Assembly (NCBI RefSeq): GCF_018383905.1
Contig: NZ_JAGYWA010000001.1
Coordinates: forward strand, 763,518-827,517
Origin: Flavobacterium branchiicola
Lineage (GTDB): Bacteria > Bacteroidota > Bacteroidia > Flavobacteriales > Flavobacteriaceae
Direction: 5' to 3'
DNA length: 64,000 nucleotides
Shown here: in pieces, positions 43,038-51,267 of the stretch
Position numbering within the stretch: the first letter of the stretch is position 1
Layout of the letters: each line of letters begins with the position of its first letter
The notes under the pieces: model-generated
What the model was told of the DNA's origin: nothing
What the model saw: only the letters and a program-made list of their open reading frames with translations
The model's database searches: none
Translations under genes and position numbers: made by a program

Positions 43038-44090
43038 TTATTTGTGTGCAGCAACAATCGTAATGTTCATTCCTGCTCTTAAAAAATCGGTTTGTTTGTC
43101 TTGTTCTTTTAACTGTATTCGAACCGGAATTCTCTGTTCAATTTTCACAAAGTTTCCTGTCGCATTGTCTGGAGGAAGCAACGAGAATCTCGCGCCACTT
43201 GCAGGCGATAACGAAGCTATTGTTCCTGTAAAAACTTTATCACTCAAAGCATCGGCCTTGATTTCTACTTCCTGACCAACAGTTAAATATTGTAATTGCG
43301 TTTCTTTAAAGTTGGCTGTAATCCATTTTTCTTTACTTACTATAGAAAGCAATGACTGTCCTTCTTTTACCATTTGTCCTGGTTGTAAAGTTCTTTTTCC
43401 GACCCAGCCGTCATAAGGCGCTGTAATTACAGTGTACGAAAGAAACAATGCCGCATTGTCTGCAACAGCTTGTCTCGATGCAATATTAGTTTGCGTTGTA
43501 GGAACATTTGCCTCTGCAACCGTCGTACTTAAAGTAGCCGAATGAATTCTGTTTTTCATTTCCTGAAAATGAGCTTGTGCCGATTCGTAATCTGCTCTCA
43601 CTTTTTCTAATTGTTGCGATGTAGCTGCTTCCTCTTTTACCAAAGCCATATACCTTTCGTATTCTAATTTGGTTTTCCAAAGATTTGATTTTGCAGCATC
43701 TAGTTGCGATACATTAATCGCGGTCGCACTTGCTGTATTGGCAACATTTTTCTCAGCCACAACGCTATTTTGTTTTGCACTCTGCACATCGGCCAAAGCC
43801 ACATTCAGTTTCGACTTGTATTCTCGGTTATCAATCACCACCAAAGTATCGCCTTTATGCACAAACTGGTTTTCATCAAAACGAATTTCCTGCACATAAC
43901 CTGTAATTCGCGACATAATTGGCGTAACATATTGCTCAACCTGAGCGTCATTGGTTTCTTCGTGGTTCTTATTAAACACATAAAACCAAACTCCCAAAAC
44001 AACACCGCTCGCCACAAGCACACACGCAATAACTGTTATTAATATATGAAACGTTCTATTTCTACGAGTTTCATTTTTTATCTTGACCAT
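43038..44090 (-). CDS. HlyD/EmrA-family membrane fusion protein
   Basis: 350 residues. One N-terminal membrane helix (about 14-35), biotinyl-lipoyl-like halves (TPIMSRITGYVQEIRFDENQFVHKGDTLVVID and ITAPYDGWVGKRTLQPGQMVKEGQSLLSI) around a coiled-coil hairpin (about 90-200). The C-terminal beta-barrel ends QTDFLRAGMNITIVAAHK. It links the MFS pump to the TolC channel across the periplasm. Middle gene of the TolC-EmrA-EmrB operon. Confidence 0.93.
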   Translation of the reverse strand: MVKIKNETRRNRTFHILITVIACVLVASGVVLGVWFYVFNKNHEETNDAQVEQYVTPIMSRITGYVQEIRFDENQFVHKGDTLVVIDNREYKSKLNVALADVQSAKQNSVVAEKNVANTASATAINVSQLDAAKSNLWKTKLEYERYMALVKEEAATSQQLEKVRADYESAQAHFQEMKNRIHSATLSTTVAEANVPTTQTNIASRQAVADNAALFLSYTVITAPYDGWVGKRTLQPGQMVKEGQSLLSIVSKEKWITANFKETQLQYLTVGQEVEIKADALSDKVFTGTIASLSPASGARFSLLPPDNATGNFVKIEQRIPVRIQLKEQDKQTDFLRAGMNITIVAAHK

Positions 44091-44161
44091 CTTTATCTCT
44101 TTATCTTAGTTTTTTTTAAAGTCTTTTCTCTTTCTTCTTTCTTCTAAGGCTTCAGCCTAAT

Positions 44162-45517
44162 CTAAATTTGAGGCATAATCCCCGCCGTATGCAGCATCTC
44201 GTAATGTTTTAAAACAGCATCCAAATGGGTAGAAATTTTATTGTATTTTGCCTGAAGCAAAGCATTATCTGCATCGACCATTTCGGTAATTAAAACCAAT
44301 TGGTTTAGATATTTCAGCTTTACGATTCGGTAGTTTTCATTGGCTAAATCCAGGGCTTTATCGACTACCACAAACTTTTCAAGGATTTCCTGATATTGTG
44401 TATGATCTTTATACAACTTATCCTGAACTTCATCTTTTATAATCTCAGACTGCATTTGCTGCCATTCGATTTTGGTGTTGGCCTGCTCTACTTTCGTTTT
44501 ATTTTTATATAAACCCGAAATATCAAAACGTGCCTCGATACCCACCTGACCTAAAGTGTACAAATACGGATTTGGCGGAAAGAATTTATAGTTTGGATAA
44601 TAAAAACCATAATTACCGAAGAAACTTACTGTTGGCAAATAATTTCCTTTTGCAAGTTTTAGCTCTGTTTTACTAATTTTGATTTCCTGGCTTGCAATTC
44701 GCATTTCTTCATTCTGTAAAGCTTTGTTCAGATAAAAATCATACGGATCCAGACTGTTCGTTTCATCCAGATTTGCAGTGGTATCGATTGCTATTTCCTC
44801 ATTTTCCGGAAGCTGAATTAAAGTCTTCAAATCGTGAAGCGCAATTTTTATGTTTTTGGAATTTGTAAGCGCATTCAACTCACGATCTGAAAGCTGTAAT
44901 TCGGCACGAATAACCTCATTTTTGGTCACCGTTCCGTGTTTTGACAGCGACTGAACCTCTTTTAATCGGCTCTTTTCTTCTTTGATGTTTTCTTCAAAAA
45001 TCTTCTGAAGTTCCATCATTTTATAAATCGCCAGATAGTTTGCCACGACTTCCAATTCGACATCATTTTCAGTCTTTTCGGTTTTTATTTTGGCAATTTC
45101 GTTTTCCTGATTTGCAATTTTAATGGCGTTGTTAATCTTATTTCCGGCGTAAATTGGCATTTTAAAAGTCGAATTTACCTCGTAGATTTCCGGAATTGCA
45201 GGCGTTACTTCCTTGTCTTTTAGAAAACCGCTTCCTTTAAACTCTGTAATGTTGGTAATTCTGGAGTACATGCCGTTTAATTCGATGTCCGGCAGGCGCA
45301 GTTCTTTTCTTTCTTTAATGTTTTGCTCAGCGAGCGTAATCTCCAATTGAGATTTAAGAATCTTTTTATTGTTTTCTTTAGCTAGTTTCAACGCCTCGTT
45401 TAACGAAACCGAATGAACTTCCTGAGCTTGTAAACTACTGAATGCTAATAAAATTAGAAATAATAATAGTTTTTTAAGAAAACAATTTACTGTAGAAATT
45501 GGTTTTTTAAGGAACAT
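44162..45517 (-). CDS. TolC-family outer membrane efflux protein
   Basis: 451 residues. Signal peptide region around residues 10-31 (FLKKLLLFLILLAFSSLQAQ). Two long-helix repeats typical of the OEP family: VSLNEALKLAKENNKKILKS near 37-56 and ALDLANENYRIVKLKYLNQLVLITEMVDAD near 390-420. It forms the outer-membrane channel for the EmrAB-like pump encoded just downstream. Confidence 0.92.
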   Translation of the reverse strand: MFLKKPISTVNCFLKKLLLFLILLAFSSLQAQEVHSVSLNEALKLAKENNKKILKSQLEITLAEQNIKERKELRLPDIELNGMYSRITNITEFKGSGFLKDKEVTPAIPEIYEVNSTFKMPIYAGNKINNAIKIANQENEIAKIKTEKTENDVELEVVANYLAIYKMMELQKIFEENIKEEKSRLKEVQSLSKHGTVTKNEVIRAELQLSDRELNALTNSKNIKIALHDLKTLIQLPENEEIAIDTTANLDETNSLDPYDFYLNKALQNEEMRIASQEIKISKTELKLAKGNYLPTVSFFGNYGFYYPNYKFFPPNPYLYTLGQVGIEARFDISGLYKNKTKVEQANTKIEWQQMQSEIIKDEVQDKLYKDHTQYQEILEKFVVVDKALDLANENYRIVKLKYLNQLVLITEMVDADNALLQAKYNKISTHLDAVLKHYEMLHTAGIMPQI

Positions 45518-45678
45518 GAATACATAAATATTTTATGATGCAAAGTTCCTGCATTTTTTTATTGACTGATAATCATAAAAAGTCAATAACATATTCATTT
45601 CGGACAAATGTTAAAATTCTATTTCCCGAAAACGTTATATTAAAACACTGAAAGACAAGTGATTAAAAACAAAATTAT

Positions 45679-45990
45679 TTCACGCAGATTTAAAATGATT
45701 TTAGCAGATGGGCGCAGATTTATTTTTTACTCTCGCAGATTTGGCAGATTGAGCAGATTATTAAGCATTTAAAAAAATCTCTAAAATCTCCAAAATCTGC
45801 GAGAGAAAATTTTTAGTACAGAATAAAGAAAATCAGCTTAAATCTAAACAGATCTGCGTGAAACATTCACTCAGCGCATTTCAAAAAAAAATCTCTAAAA
45901 TCTGCGGAATCTGCGAGAGAAAATTTCAGCTTCGAATAAAGAAAATCTGCAAAATCAGCTTAAATCTGTCTAAATCTGCGTGAAACAAAA
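45679..45990. repeat. Cluster of CGCAGATTT-type inverted repeats
   Basis: In the 474-base gap 45518-45991: TTTCACGCAGATTTAA at 45679, CTCGCAGATTTGGCAGATTG at 45732, then complementary AAATCTGCGAGAGAAAAT (45793), TCTGCGTGAAAC (45853), AATCTGCGAGAGAAAAT (about 45908), and TAAATCTGCGTGAAAC (45970). The region could fold into several alternative hairpins. A related unit is at 8530. No gene is seen. Confidence 0.8.
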
Positions 45991-45991
45991 T

Positions 45992-46816
45992 CTATTTACC
46001 ACGCTCCAAAATCTCTTCTCCATTTAAGTAATCCGATGGTCTTTGTCCTAAAATTTTGAAAAAAGTGTTACTAAAAGTGGGTACACTGTTATAACCAACT
46101 TCTTGGGCTACCTCTTTTATAGAAAGCTTTCTTTCCAATAAAAGTTCAATCGCTTTAAGAATTCTTCTGATGGTATAATATTGAATAAATGACATTTTGA
46201 GATCTTTCTGAAACAAACGATACAAAGAGCGTTCACTATAACCAAATTCATGTGCCACATTGGCAAAGAGAATAGTTTCTCCCAAATTATTCTCGATATA
46301 TCGAAGGATTTTACCCAAACGGGCATCTTTAGGCTGAGGCAATTCTAAAGGTAAAGTATTATGACATATTTGAGGAAGAATTGCTTTTATGGCTTTTGCA
46401 ATCACAAAATTCGGAGTGTTTTTTTTCAAATCTCCATTCCACTGATTGGTAAACATCATCATTTGAAGTAGGAGATTATTGACTGGATAAATGCCTTCGC
46501 TTTTATAGAATTCATTTTCATCTTTTTCAACCGGAAAATACAGATTTCGCATCATCACATGTTCCGATTTTGGCTCAATACTGTGCTCCAATCCAGCCGG
46601 AATCCAGATAAAATGTCTTGCCGGTAAAAAATACGATTTCGTTTCGGTTGTCACAAAAACCACATCGCCTTCTGCGTAGAGCATTTGCGCTTTGTCGTGT
46701 TTATGCGTTGGAACAAGTAATTCGCCCATTATATCATGATGACAATAAATGCTTTTTTTATCGGCATCTACTTTCTTAATATAATACTTGTCTACTTTAA
46801 ATGTTGATTGTTCCAT
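45992..46816 (-). CDS. AraC-family transcriptional regulator
   Basis: 274 residues. N-terminal cupin-like sensing domain (VPTHKHDKAQMLYAEGDVVFVT and RHFIWIPAGLEHSIEP, about 35-90). C-terminal double HTH: ILRYIENNLGETILFANVAHEFGYSERSLYRLFQKDLKMSFIQYYTIRRI and SIKEVAQEVGYNSVPTFSNTFFKILGQRPSDYL. It lies upstream of the efflux operon on the same strand, separated by a repeat-filled gap, and probably controls it; that is inference from position. Confidence 0.93.
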   Translation of the reverse strand: MEQSTFKVDKYYIKKVDADKKSIYCHHDIMGELLVPTHKHDKAQMLYAEGDVVFVTTETKSYFLPARHFIWIPAGLEHSIEPKSEHVMMRNLYFPVEKDENEFYKSEGIYPVNNLLLQMMMFTNQWNGDLKKNTPNFVIAKAIKAILPQICHNTLPLELPQPKDARLGKILRYIENNLGETILFANVAHEFGYSERSLYRLFQKDLKMSFIQYYTIRRILKAIELLLERKLSIKEVAQEVGYNSVPTFSNTFFKILGQRPSDYLNGEEILERGK

Positions 46817-47229
46817 TTAGATGCTAAATACAGCTGTTTTTTCAGCATAAAGGTACAGAATCAAAACTCAAAAATCGATACATTCTGTGTACTTATTCCA
46901 GCAAAAGCACTAATTACTTAACCTCTTTTTTTATTTCTATTAACCAATATTTTTCAGCATACCACAAATCTGGTATTTCAAAAAAATCACTAAAAACGGG
47001 TATTGCATGCTCTAATTATTATAATCAGATTTGTTATAACGATATACAAAAAGTTTAAGAATGACATTAAAAATGACATAGATCAAACACGTGTTTTTTT
47101 ACACTGACACCTAATTTACCTTGTAAATAGTTTGAAAATTTGAGATTGAAGTTTAAGATTTATGAGACCGTAAAAACCTCATCATCTATAAAATACGCAT
47201 GCAAATATTAACAACTTAAAAAAGAAAAA
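46817..47229. other. Intergenic region, AraC gene / HdeD-like gene
   Basis: 413 bases between divergent genes. It holds AT-rich sequence and a palindrome AAACACGTGTTT near 47086. A TTTGTTATAAC stretch near 47030 and ACCTTGTAAATAGTTTG near 47117 might belong to promoters, but neither fits the consensus exactly. No reading frame is supported. Confidence 0.35.
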
Positions 47230-47829
47230 ATGAAATCAGTAATTGTAGAAGAACTAAAAAACGAAGTGAAAAATTGGTGGGTATCTCTTTTAGTAGGTAT
47301 CCTGTTTGTAGGCATGGCTTTATTGCTAATGTTTTATCCGCTTGACGGTTATGCAACATTAAGTATTATGTTTAGCATTAACATGTTTGTATGTGGTATG
47401 TTTGAAATTCTCTTTTCCGTTTCAAACAAGGACAATCTTTCCGGCTGGGGATGGTATTTAATCGGCGGAATCATTGATTTATTAATGGGATTATACCTTA
47501 TGTATTACCCCGAAATGAGTATGGCAATACTACCTTTTATTGTTGCTTTCTGGTTTATGTTTCGTGGTTTTTCTATGATTGGTTTTTCTATGGATTTACA
47601 ACGATACGGCTCTAAAGGCTGGGGCTGGATACTCGTAAGCGGAATATTAATTATTTTATGCTCATTAACCATAATTTGGTTTCCGGCGGGCGGTGCTTTT
47701 TCTGTGGTTTATATTGCAGCTTTTGCTTTTCTTTCTATGGGCATGACACGAATCATGATCTCTTTTGATCTGAAAAAATTGAAAGATGATAATAATAAAC
47801 TACTGGAACTAACACATCAAACCAAGTAA
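47230..47829 (+). CDS. HdeD-family (DUF308) membrane protein
   Basis: 199 residues and six membrane helices in three pairs, typical of HdeD: WWVSLLVGILFVGMALLLMFYPLDGYATL, IGGIIDLLMGLYLMYYPEMSMAILP and ILVSGILIILCSLTIIWFPAGGAF. Each pair has the Y/F-P turn. HdeD proteins are linked to acid and envelope stress. Two small genes follow on the same strand at 48132 and 48602. Confidence 0.9.
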   Translation: MKSVIVEELKNEVKNWWVSLLVGILFVGMALLLMFYPLDGYATLSIMFSINMFVCGMFEILFSVSNKDNLSGWGWYLIGGIIDLLMGLYLMYYPEMSMAILPFIVAFWFMFRGFSMIGFSMDLQRYGSKGWGWILVSGILIILCSLTIIWFPAGGAFSVVYIAAFAFLSMGMTRIMISFDLKKLKDDNNKLLELTHQTK

Positions 47830-48131
47830 AAATTTCCTCTCTTACTTCAAATTGCAAAAACAGTAAAGTCAGCACTGTACAAAGCGAAAGCTTATACAAT
47901 CATATTTTGACAAAACACACACAATTTAATACCAATTGTTACTAATTGTTTAAACATGCAGGACGTCGACACTGGGCAACAGGCATTAAAAACAGCTGAG
48001 TTTTTCCTTAATTCAAAAACATACTCAATATTAAGCTAAGGAAAAATTCCAGCAAAATTAGTTTATAAATAATGATTGTTACTAAAGAAGGTGAAATACA
48101 AAAATTAATTATTAACCTAAATTCAAACAAC
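47830..48131. other. Intergenic region with imperfect hairpin
   Basis: About 300 bases. CTGAGTTTTTCCTTAATTC at about 47995 faces AGCTAAGGAAAAATTCCAGC at about 48034, an imperfect inverted repeat. An open frame from ATG 48072 enters the next gene but its first 20 codons look unrelated to the conserved part, so it is treated as leader. Confidence 0.35.
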
Positions 48132-48458
48132 ATGAAAATGAATGATTTTAAATCCAAGATTTACGGAAAACTGGCACTTTATTCTCTAAGAAATGTCGGT
48201 AAAGATCTGCAAAATGCAGAAAAAGATTCTAAGAAGTTTATAGAAGATGTTAAGACAAGCCTTTCCTCTGGTGGAAAAGCATCTTTTGACAGACTGGAAG
48301 AAAAAGCCAAACACTTTTATGATTCTCTTCCGGAAGCATCCAAAAATCATTATCAGGAATTGATGAAAGAACTGAATGAACTTAAAGCAGAAATCAAAAA
48401 TCTCGCAGAAGAAAAGATTAAAACATTACAGGAAACTTACAATGAAGAATTGTATTAA
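48132..48458 (+). CDS. Small helical (coiled-coil) protein
   Basis: About 108 residues from ATG 48132, preferred over ATG 48072. Cytoplasmic, strongly helical: LRNVGKDLQNAEKDSKKFIEDVK and YQELMKELNELKAEIKNLAEEKIKTLQET, with charged heptads. It resembles small stress-associated or YtxH-like proteins in composition, but no family is recognised. It lies between the HdeD-like gene and a small lipoprotein gene. Confidence 0.55.
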   Translation: MKMNDFKSKIYGKLALYSLRNVGKDLQNAEKDSKKFIEDVKTSLSSGGKASFDRLEEKAKHFYDSLPEASKNHYQELMKELNELKAEIKNLAEEKIKTLQETYNEELY

Positions 48459-48601
48459 GCCTATATAATTGTATGGCAGAAGTTATTTCTACATAAACTT
48501 CTGCCATAAAACATCTCAAAATCAAAATACAAACAAACAATTGTACTTGATTTACATTGACTAAAAACGCTACAATTTATAAACTATTAAAGATTTATTT
48601 T

Positions 48602-49063
48602 ATGAAAAAAAATATAGTACTAGCGACCGCTATGGCTGCAATGTTATTTTCTTGTAAAGACACGCAAAAACAAGATGAACAAAACGCTCAGGAAAAAACA
48701 GAACAAGCTGTAGACGCAGCAGAATTATCTACAGAACAAGAAGAAGCAAGTGACGTAAATGCAGTAACTGCAGTTACAAATGCTATCCAGGCCAATATTG
48801 ACCAGGCTATGTCAAAAATTGCAATGCCTAAATTTACCAAAAACAATGCAAAATCATTAGCAGAATCTTTTCATAAAGATCTTTCTGGATTAGTAAATGC
48901 AAATTCAGGAAAAAAAGCTACAGAATACGCAAACAAATTAACGGCATTAAAAGACGAGTACAATAAAAAAATAGCAAAAGAAAAGATAGATGCAAATGAC
49001 AAAAAATCGCTTGACAAATATGTTGTCGATTTGCTACAAGCCGTACAGTCGGTAACTAATTAA
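48602..49063 (+). CDS. Small lipoprotein, alanine/lysine-rich
   Basis: About 153 residues from ATG 48602, chosen because the lipoprotein signal begins there (MKKNIVLATAMAAMLFSCKD, lipid cysteine 18); the open frame starts 15 codons upstream. The mature region is helical and low in complexity (AEQDE-like N-part, then AKSLAESFHKDLSGLVNANSG and YANKLTALKDEYNKKI). Function unknown. A terminator follows. Confidence 0.65.
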   Translation: MKKNIVLATAMAAMLFSCKDTQKQDEQNAQEKTEQAVDAAELSTEQEEASDVNAVTAVTNAIQANIDQAMSKIAMPKFTKNNAKSLAESFHKDLSGLVNANSGKKATEYANKLTALKDEYNKKIAKEKIDANDKKSLDKYVVDLLQAVQSVTN

Positions 49064-49089
49064 TCTTACTTTTAATATATTTTCCAAAG

Positions 49090-49119
49090 GGCTGCTTTCT
49101 TTTTTAGCAGCCTTTTTTT
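49090..49119 (+). terminator. Terminator after the small lipoprotein gene
   Basis: GGCTGCT at 49090-49096 pairs with AGCAGCC at 49106-49112, followed by a T run. Confidence 0.85.
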
Positions 49120-49177
49120 GTTTTATCCATTTTCCGCAAAGCAGAAAAACATTGAAGCGTTTTTTCTATACGTGTAA

Positions 49178-49313
49178 AACATAAATCAAAACTCTAATAA
49201 AAAAAACATCACTTATAATGAGAGGCATTTTACAAACTTTGTCTCGTTCTTGAAACGAGAGGACTCGAACCCGTCTCGTCCCTAGACGAGATGACAGACA
49301 TGCATTCTAACCC
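49178..49313. repeat. Degenerate copy of the tRNA-Asp / GIY-YIG upstream block
   Basis: This block repeats, in the same order and orientation, the sequence at 49555-49692: (a) TATACGTGTAAAACATAAATCAAA, the reverse complement of a GIY-YIG gene start; (b) AATGAGAGGCATTTTACAAA; (c) GGACTCGAACCCG, GACAGACATGCATTCTAACC, from tRNA-Asp. Copy 2 carries the intact versions. The GIY-YIG gene thus lies between two copies of its own upstream region. Confidence 0.8.
49257..49313 (-). pseudogene. tRNA-Asp relic
   Basis: On the minus strand this piece keeps the anticodon-arm side (GGTTAGAATGCATGTCTGTCA) and the T-loop CGGGTTCGAGTCC of tRNA-Asp. The middle is replaced by a small palindrome (GTCTCGTCCCTAGACGAG) and no 5' acceptor half remains. 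Confidence 0.75.
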
Positions 49314-49325
49314 ATTTTATCATTC

Positions 49326-49571
49326 TTATTTTTGTTCACGAATTAAAGTTTCAAGCGACTTTCTATTTAACTTTTTCAATCTTAATTCTTCAATCAAAGC
49401 TTCTTTTTTAGTTTCAAATATTTTGGAATAAACCAACTCCCATGGTCCTTTATTAGAAGTATATCTACTTCTATTTTCATTATGATATAATAACCTCTGA
49501 GAAATATCTTCACTAAAGCCTTTGTAATAAACATCAAAAGTCTTAGAATAAATTATATACACGTAAAACAT
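49326..49571 (-). CDS. GIY-YIG nuclease family protein
   Basis: 81 residues, a single GIY-YIG domain of the UvrC/YhbQ-like type: FYVYIIYSKTFDVYYKGFSEDISQRLLYHN gives the Y-x-Y-(I) and YKG (YIG-like) strands with the catalytic Arg in SQRL, and EALIEELRLKKLNRKSLE holds the catalytic Glu. Family members cut or bind DNA; roles of these small forms are unclear. It lies directly downstream of tRNA-Asp and between two copies of tRNA-flanking sequence. Confidence 0.9.
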   Translation of the reverse strand: MFYVYIIYSKTFDVYYKGFSEDISQRLLYHNENRSRYTSNKGPWELVYSKIFETKKEALIEELRLKKLNRKSLETLIREQK

Positions 49572-49588
49572 AAATCAAATTTAATGAC

Positions 49589-49624
49589 AAAAAAAAAATG
49601 CCTCTCGTAATGAGAGGCATTTTA
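49589..49624 (-). terminator. Terminator between tRNA-Asp and the GIY-YIG gene
   Basis: AAAATGCCTCTC and GAGAGGCATTTT pair around GTAAT. Read on the minus strand, the stem is followed by a long T run, so it terminates the tRNA. One arm of it persists in the relic copy near 49218. Confidence 0.85.
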
Positions 49625-49634
49625 CAAACTTAGG

Positions 49635-49708
49635 CGGTCTGGACGGGACTCGAACCCGCGACCCCATGCGTGACAGGCATGTATTCTAACCAACTGAACT
49701 ACCAAACC
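49635..49708 (-). tRNA. tRNA-Asp (anticodon GUC), copy 1
   Basis: 74 bases on the minus strand including the discriminator G. The acceptor is GGTTTGG / CCAGACC. The D arm is TAGTTCAGTTGGTTAGAATA, the anticodon loop CTGTCAC gives GTC, and the T arm is CGCGGGTTCGAGTCCCG. The 3' end continues CCT, so CCA is not fully encoded. Nearly identical to the gene at 51108. Confidence 0.95.
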
Positions 49709-49725
49709 CTGCGTTATTGTGGGTG

Positions 49726-49755
49726 CAAAAATACAACAGAATTTCGTTTCTGCAA
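49726..49755 (-). promoter_or_regulatory. Promoter of tRNA-Asp copy 1
   Basis: On the minus strand: TTG (49753-49755), 19-base spacer, TATTTTTG (49726-49733). The same arrangement precedes copy 2. Confidence 0.75.
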
Positions 49756-49756
49756 G

Positions 49757-50407
49757 CTTTTTTTTCAAATAAAAATCGATTAATTTTTAATTGGTTAAAC
49801 TCCAATATTTTAAAACCTCTTTTTTTTACTAAAAAAACAGAATTTTCTTTCTCAATAGTAATAAAAAACGCAAAAATGAAAAGCTAAAAAAATGAAAAGC
49901 TTAGAAAAACTTCGCGTTCTTTACCTAAATCATAGCATTCTTTCCAATCAAACTACATAAGCAAAATCGACCAATCGTAAAAAACTTGGCGGACTTTGTG
50001 CAAATCTTAATGCCTTTTATAGTTAAACTAAAAGTACTATATGTTTTTATATCAAAAAAAGTCATCAGTAGAAACCACAGGATGAAGTAATTCACAAACA
50101 ACTTACCACAAATACCCCTCTTTATCAAATACAAAACAACGAGATTTTTCTACCATCGCAATTTAAAAACAAAACCCTAACACTTAATCAATTACAACTT
50201 TTTCATTTCATCAATAATTTATAAATTATCTATGTTATAATTTATAATTCACAAAAATAAAGCACTTATGTCAGAATAAAACTCAATATTTGTAAGGATA
50301 AGTATTAAGTTTTCCTAAATAGCTGAATACCTATTTGATGTTACAGACATAAGTTCCAAGTGTCTTAATATGATTGGAATATCAACTAAACAAAAAAACC
50401 ACAAATT
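49757..50407. other. Intergenic region without genes
   Basis: About 650 bases, AT-rich. It includes a short AAAACTTGGCGGACTTTGTG unit (about 49979) that is repeated in variant form at about 50745. The last 130 bases before the peptide gene are likely its promoter region but no consensus box is clear. Open frames here are not supported. Confidence 0.4.
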
Positions 50408-50596
50408 ATGTTGAAAAAATTATGCCTAAATGGCGCTGTAGAATTAACTGTAAATGAATTAAAATCTATCAACGGCGGAGTTAATTATCCAGAGTGTCCA
50501 ATTGCAGACACCTCTAGAAACTGTTTTTCCGGACCATCTCATTGTCCTAACCCAGGCAAACTACCAATTTGCGTTAAGGATAGTGATCTTCAATAA
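50408..50596 (+). CDS. Small double-glycine-leader peptide (bacteriocin- or RiPP-like precursor)
   Basis: 62 residues. The leader MLKKLCLNGAVELTVNELKSINGG matches Bacteroidota GG-leader peptides: a LxGAxxL segment, then ELKSINGG ending in the GG cleavage site after residue 24. The predicted core (about 38 residues, starting VNYPECPIADTSRNC) has four cysteines at intervals (PEC, RNC, SHC, PIC), so two disulfides or thioether links are possible. No modification enzyme, immunity gene or C39-peptidase transporter is in the window. A perfect palindromic terminator follows. Confidence 0.75.
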   Translation: MLKKLCLNGAVELTVNELKSINGGVNYPECPIADTSRNCFSGPSHCPNPGKLPICVKDSDLQ

Positions 50597-50630
50597 ACAG
50601 CAATATTTCAAATTCATCCATTTGAATTAC

Positions 50631-50664
50631 AATAGAGAGGGAATTAATTCCCTCTCTATTATTT
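50631..50664 (+). terminator. Perfect palindromic terminator of the peptide gene
   Basis: AATAGAGAGGGAATT and AATTCCCTCTCTATT are directly joined (30 bases, no loop), followed by ATTTT. Confidence 0.8.
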
Positions 50665-50865
50665 TCAGCAAGCGCCATTCTTATTAATTTCAAACAATTG
50701 AATTAAAATATAGGCAGCTTAAAACACAAAGTCTTCAAAGCTTATAAAAAACTTTGCGGACTTTGCGTAAATCTTTGCTTGCTATGCGGTTAAATCTGTG
50801 TGGAATTACGTGTGCGATTTCTCCCTGCGGTCGAAATGACAAACTGTGTGGCAAGTTGGAATTTG

Positions 50866-50897
50866 GACCCGAGCGATAGCGAACAGGCAAAGCAATT
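50866..50897. repeat. Dispersed 32-base element (GACCCGAG...AAGCAATT), copy 3
   Basis: GACCCGAGCGATAGCGAACA then GGCAAAGCAATT, one base different from copy 2, with the same AATTTG before it. The gap 50665-51067 otherwise holds a half family B element (GATTTCTCCCTGCGGTCGAA, near 50817) and no gene. Confidence 0.85.
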
Positions 50898-51067
50898 TAA
50901 ATTTTGAGAATTCAAAATCATTGGAATTTACCTTTTCACAAAAGGTCTTAAATCAAAAAAGCCATCCACAAAAGTGGAAAGCTTTTCATTGGTCTAACTA
51001 CTAAACCAGCTACGAGTTACAAAGTCGTAGCAAAACAACACAACTATTTTAGATACCGTATTTGGGC

Positions 51068-51096
51068 AAAAAAGCCTTTCTGTTACGAAAGGCTTT
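51068..51096 (-). terminator. Terminator of tRNA-Asp copy 2
   Basis: AAAGCCTTTC and GAAAGGCTTT pair around TGTTAC. On the minus strand the stem runs into T residues. Confidence 0.85.
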
Positions 51097-51107
51097 CCCC
51101 AATATTG

Positions 51108-51181
51108 CGGTCTGGACGGGACTCGAACCCGCGACCCCATGCGTGACAGGCATGTATTCTAACCAACTGAACTACCAAACC
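51108..51181 (-). tRNA. tRNA-Asp (anticodon GUC), copy 2
   Basis: 74 bases, same structure as copy 1 (acceptor GGTTTGG / CCAGACC, anticodon GTC, T loop TTCGAGT). The similarity continues into the promoter and leader (CTGCGTTATTG), so promoter and gene were duplicated together. CCA is not encoded (the sequence continues GCAA). Confidence 0.95.
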
Positions 51182-51199
51182 TCTGCGTTATTGCGGTTG

Positions 51200-51229
51200 C
51201 AAAGATAGTACAGAATTTCATTTCTGCAA
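51200..51229 (-). promoter_or_regulatory. Promoter of tRNA-Asp copy 2
   Basis: On the minus strand: TTG (51227-51229), 19-base spacer, TATCTTTG (51200-51207). Confidence 0.8.
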
Positions 51230-51267
51230 GTGTTTTTATAAAAAAAATCAAATATTTATTTAATTAA

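Noticed and set aside
41453..45517. Efflux operon as exporter for the GG-leader peptide at 50408
   Set aside because: The pump is of MFS type with no C39 peptidase domain, so it is not the usual processing exporter for such a leader.
47086..47097. AAACACGTGTTT palindrome as a specific operator for the AraC or HdeD-like gene
   Set aside because: A single short palindrome with no second copy and no known binding consensus; may be chance.
49925..50134. 69-residue open frame on the minus strand
   Set aside because: AT-rich intergenic sequence containing a known repeat unit; no family resemblance or neighbour support.
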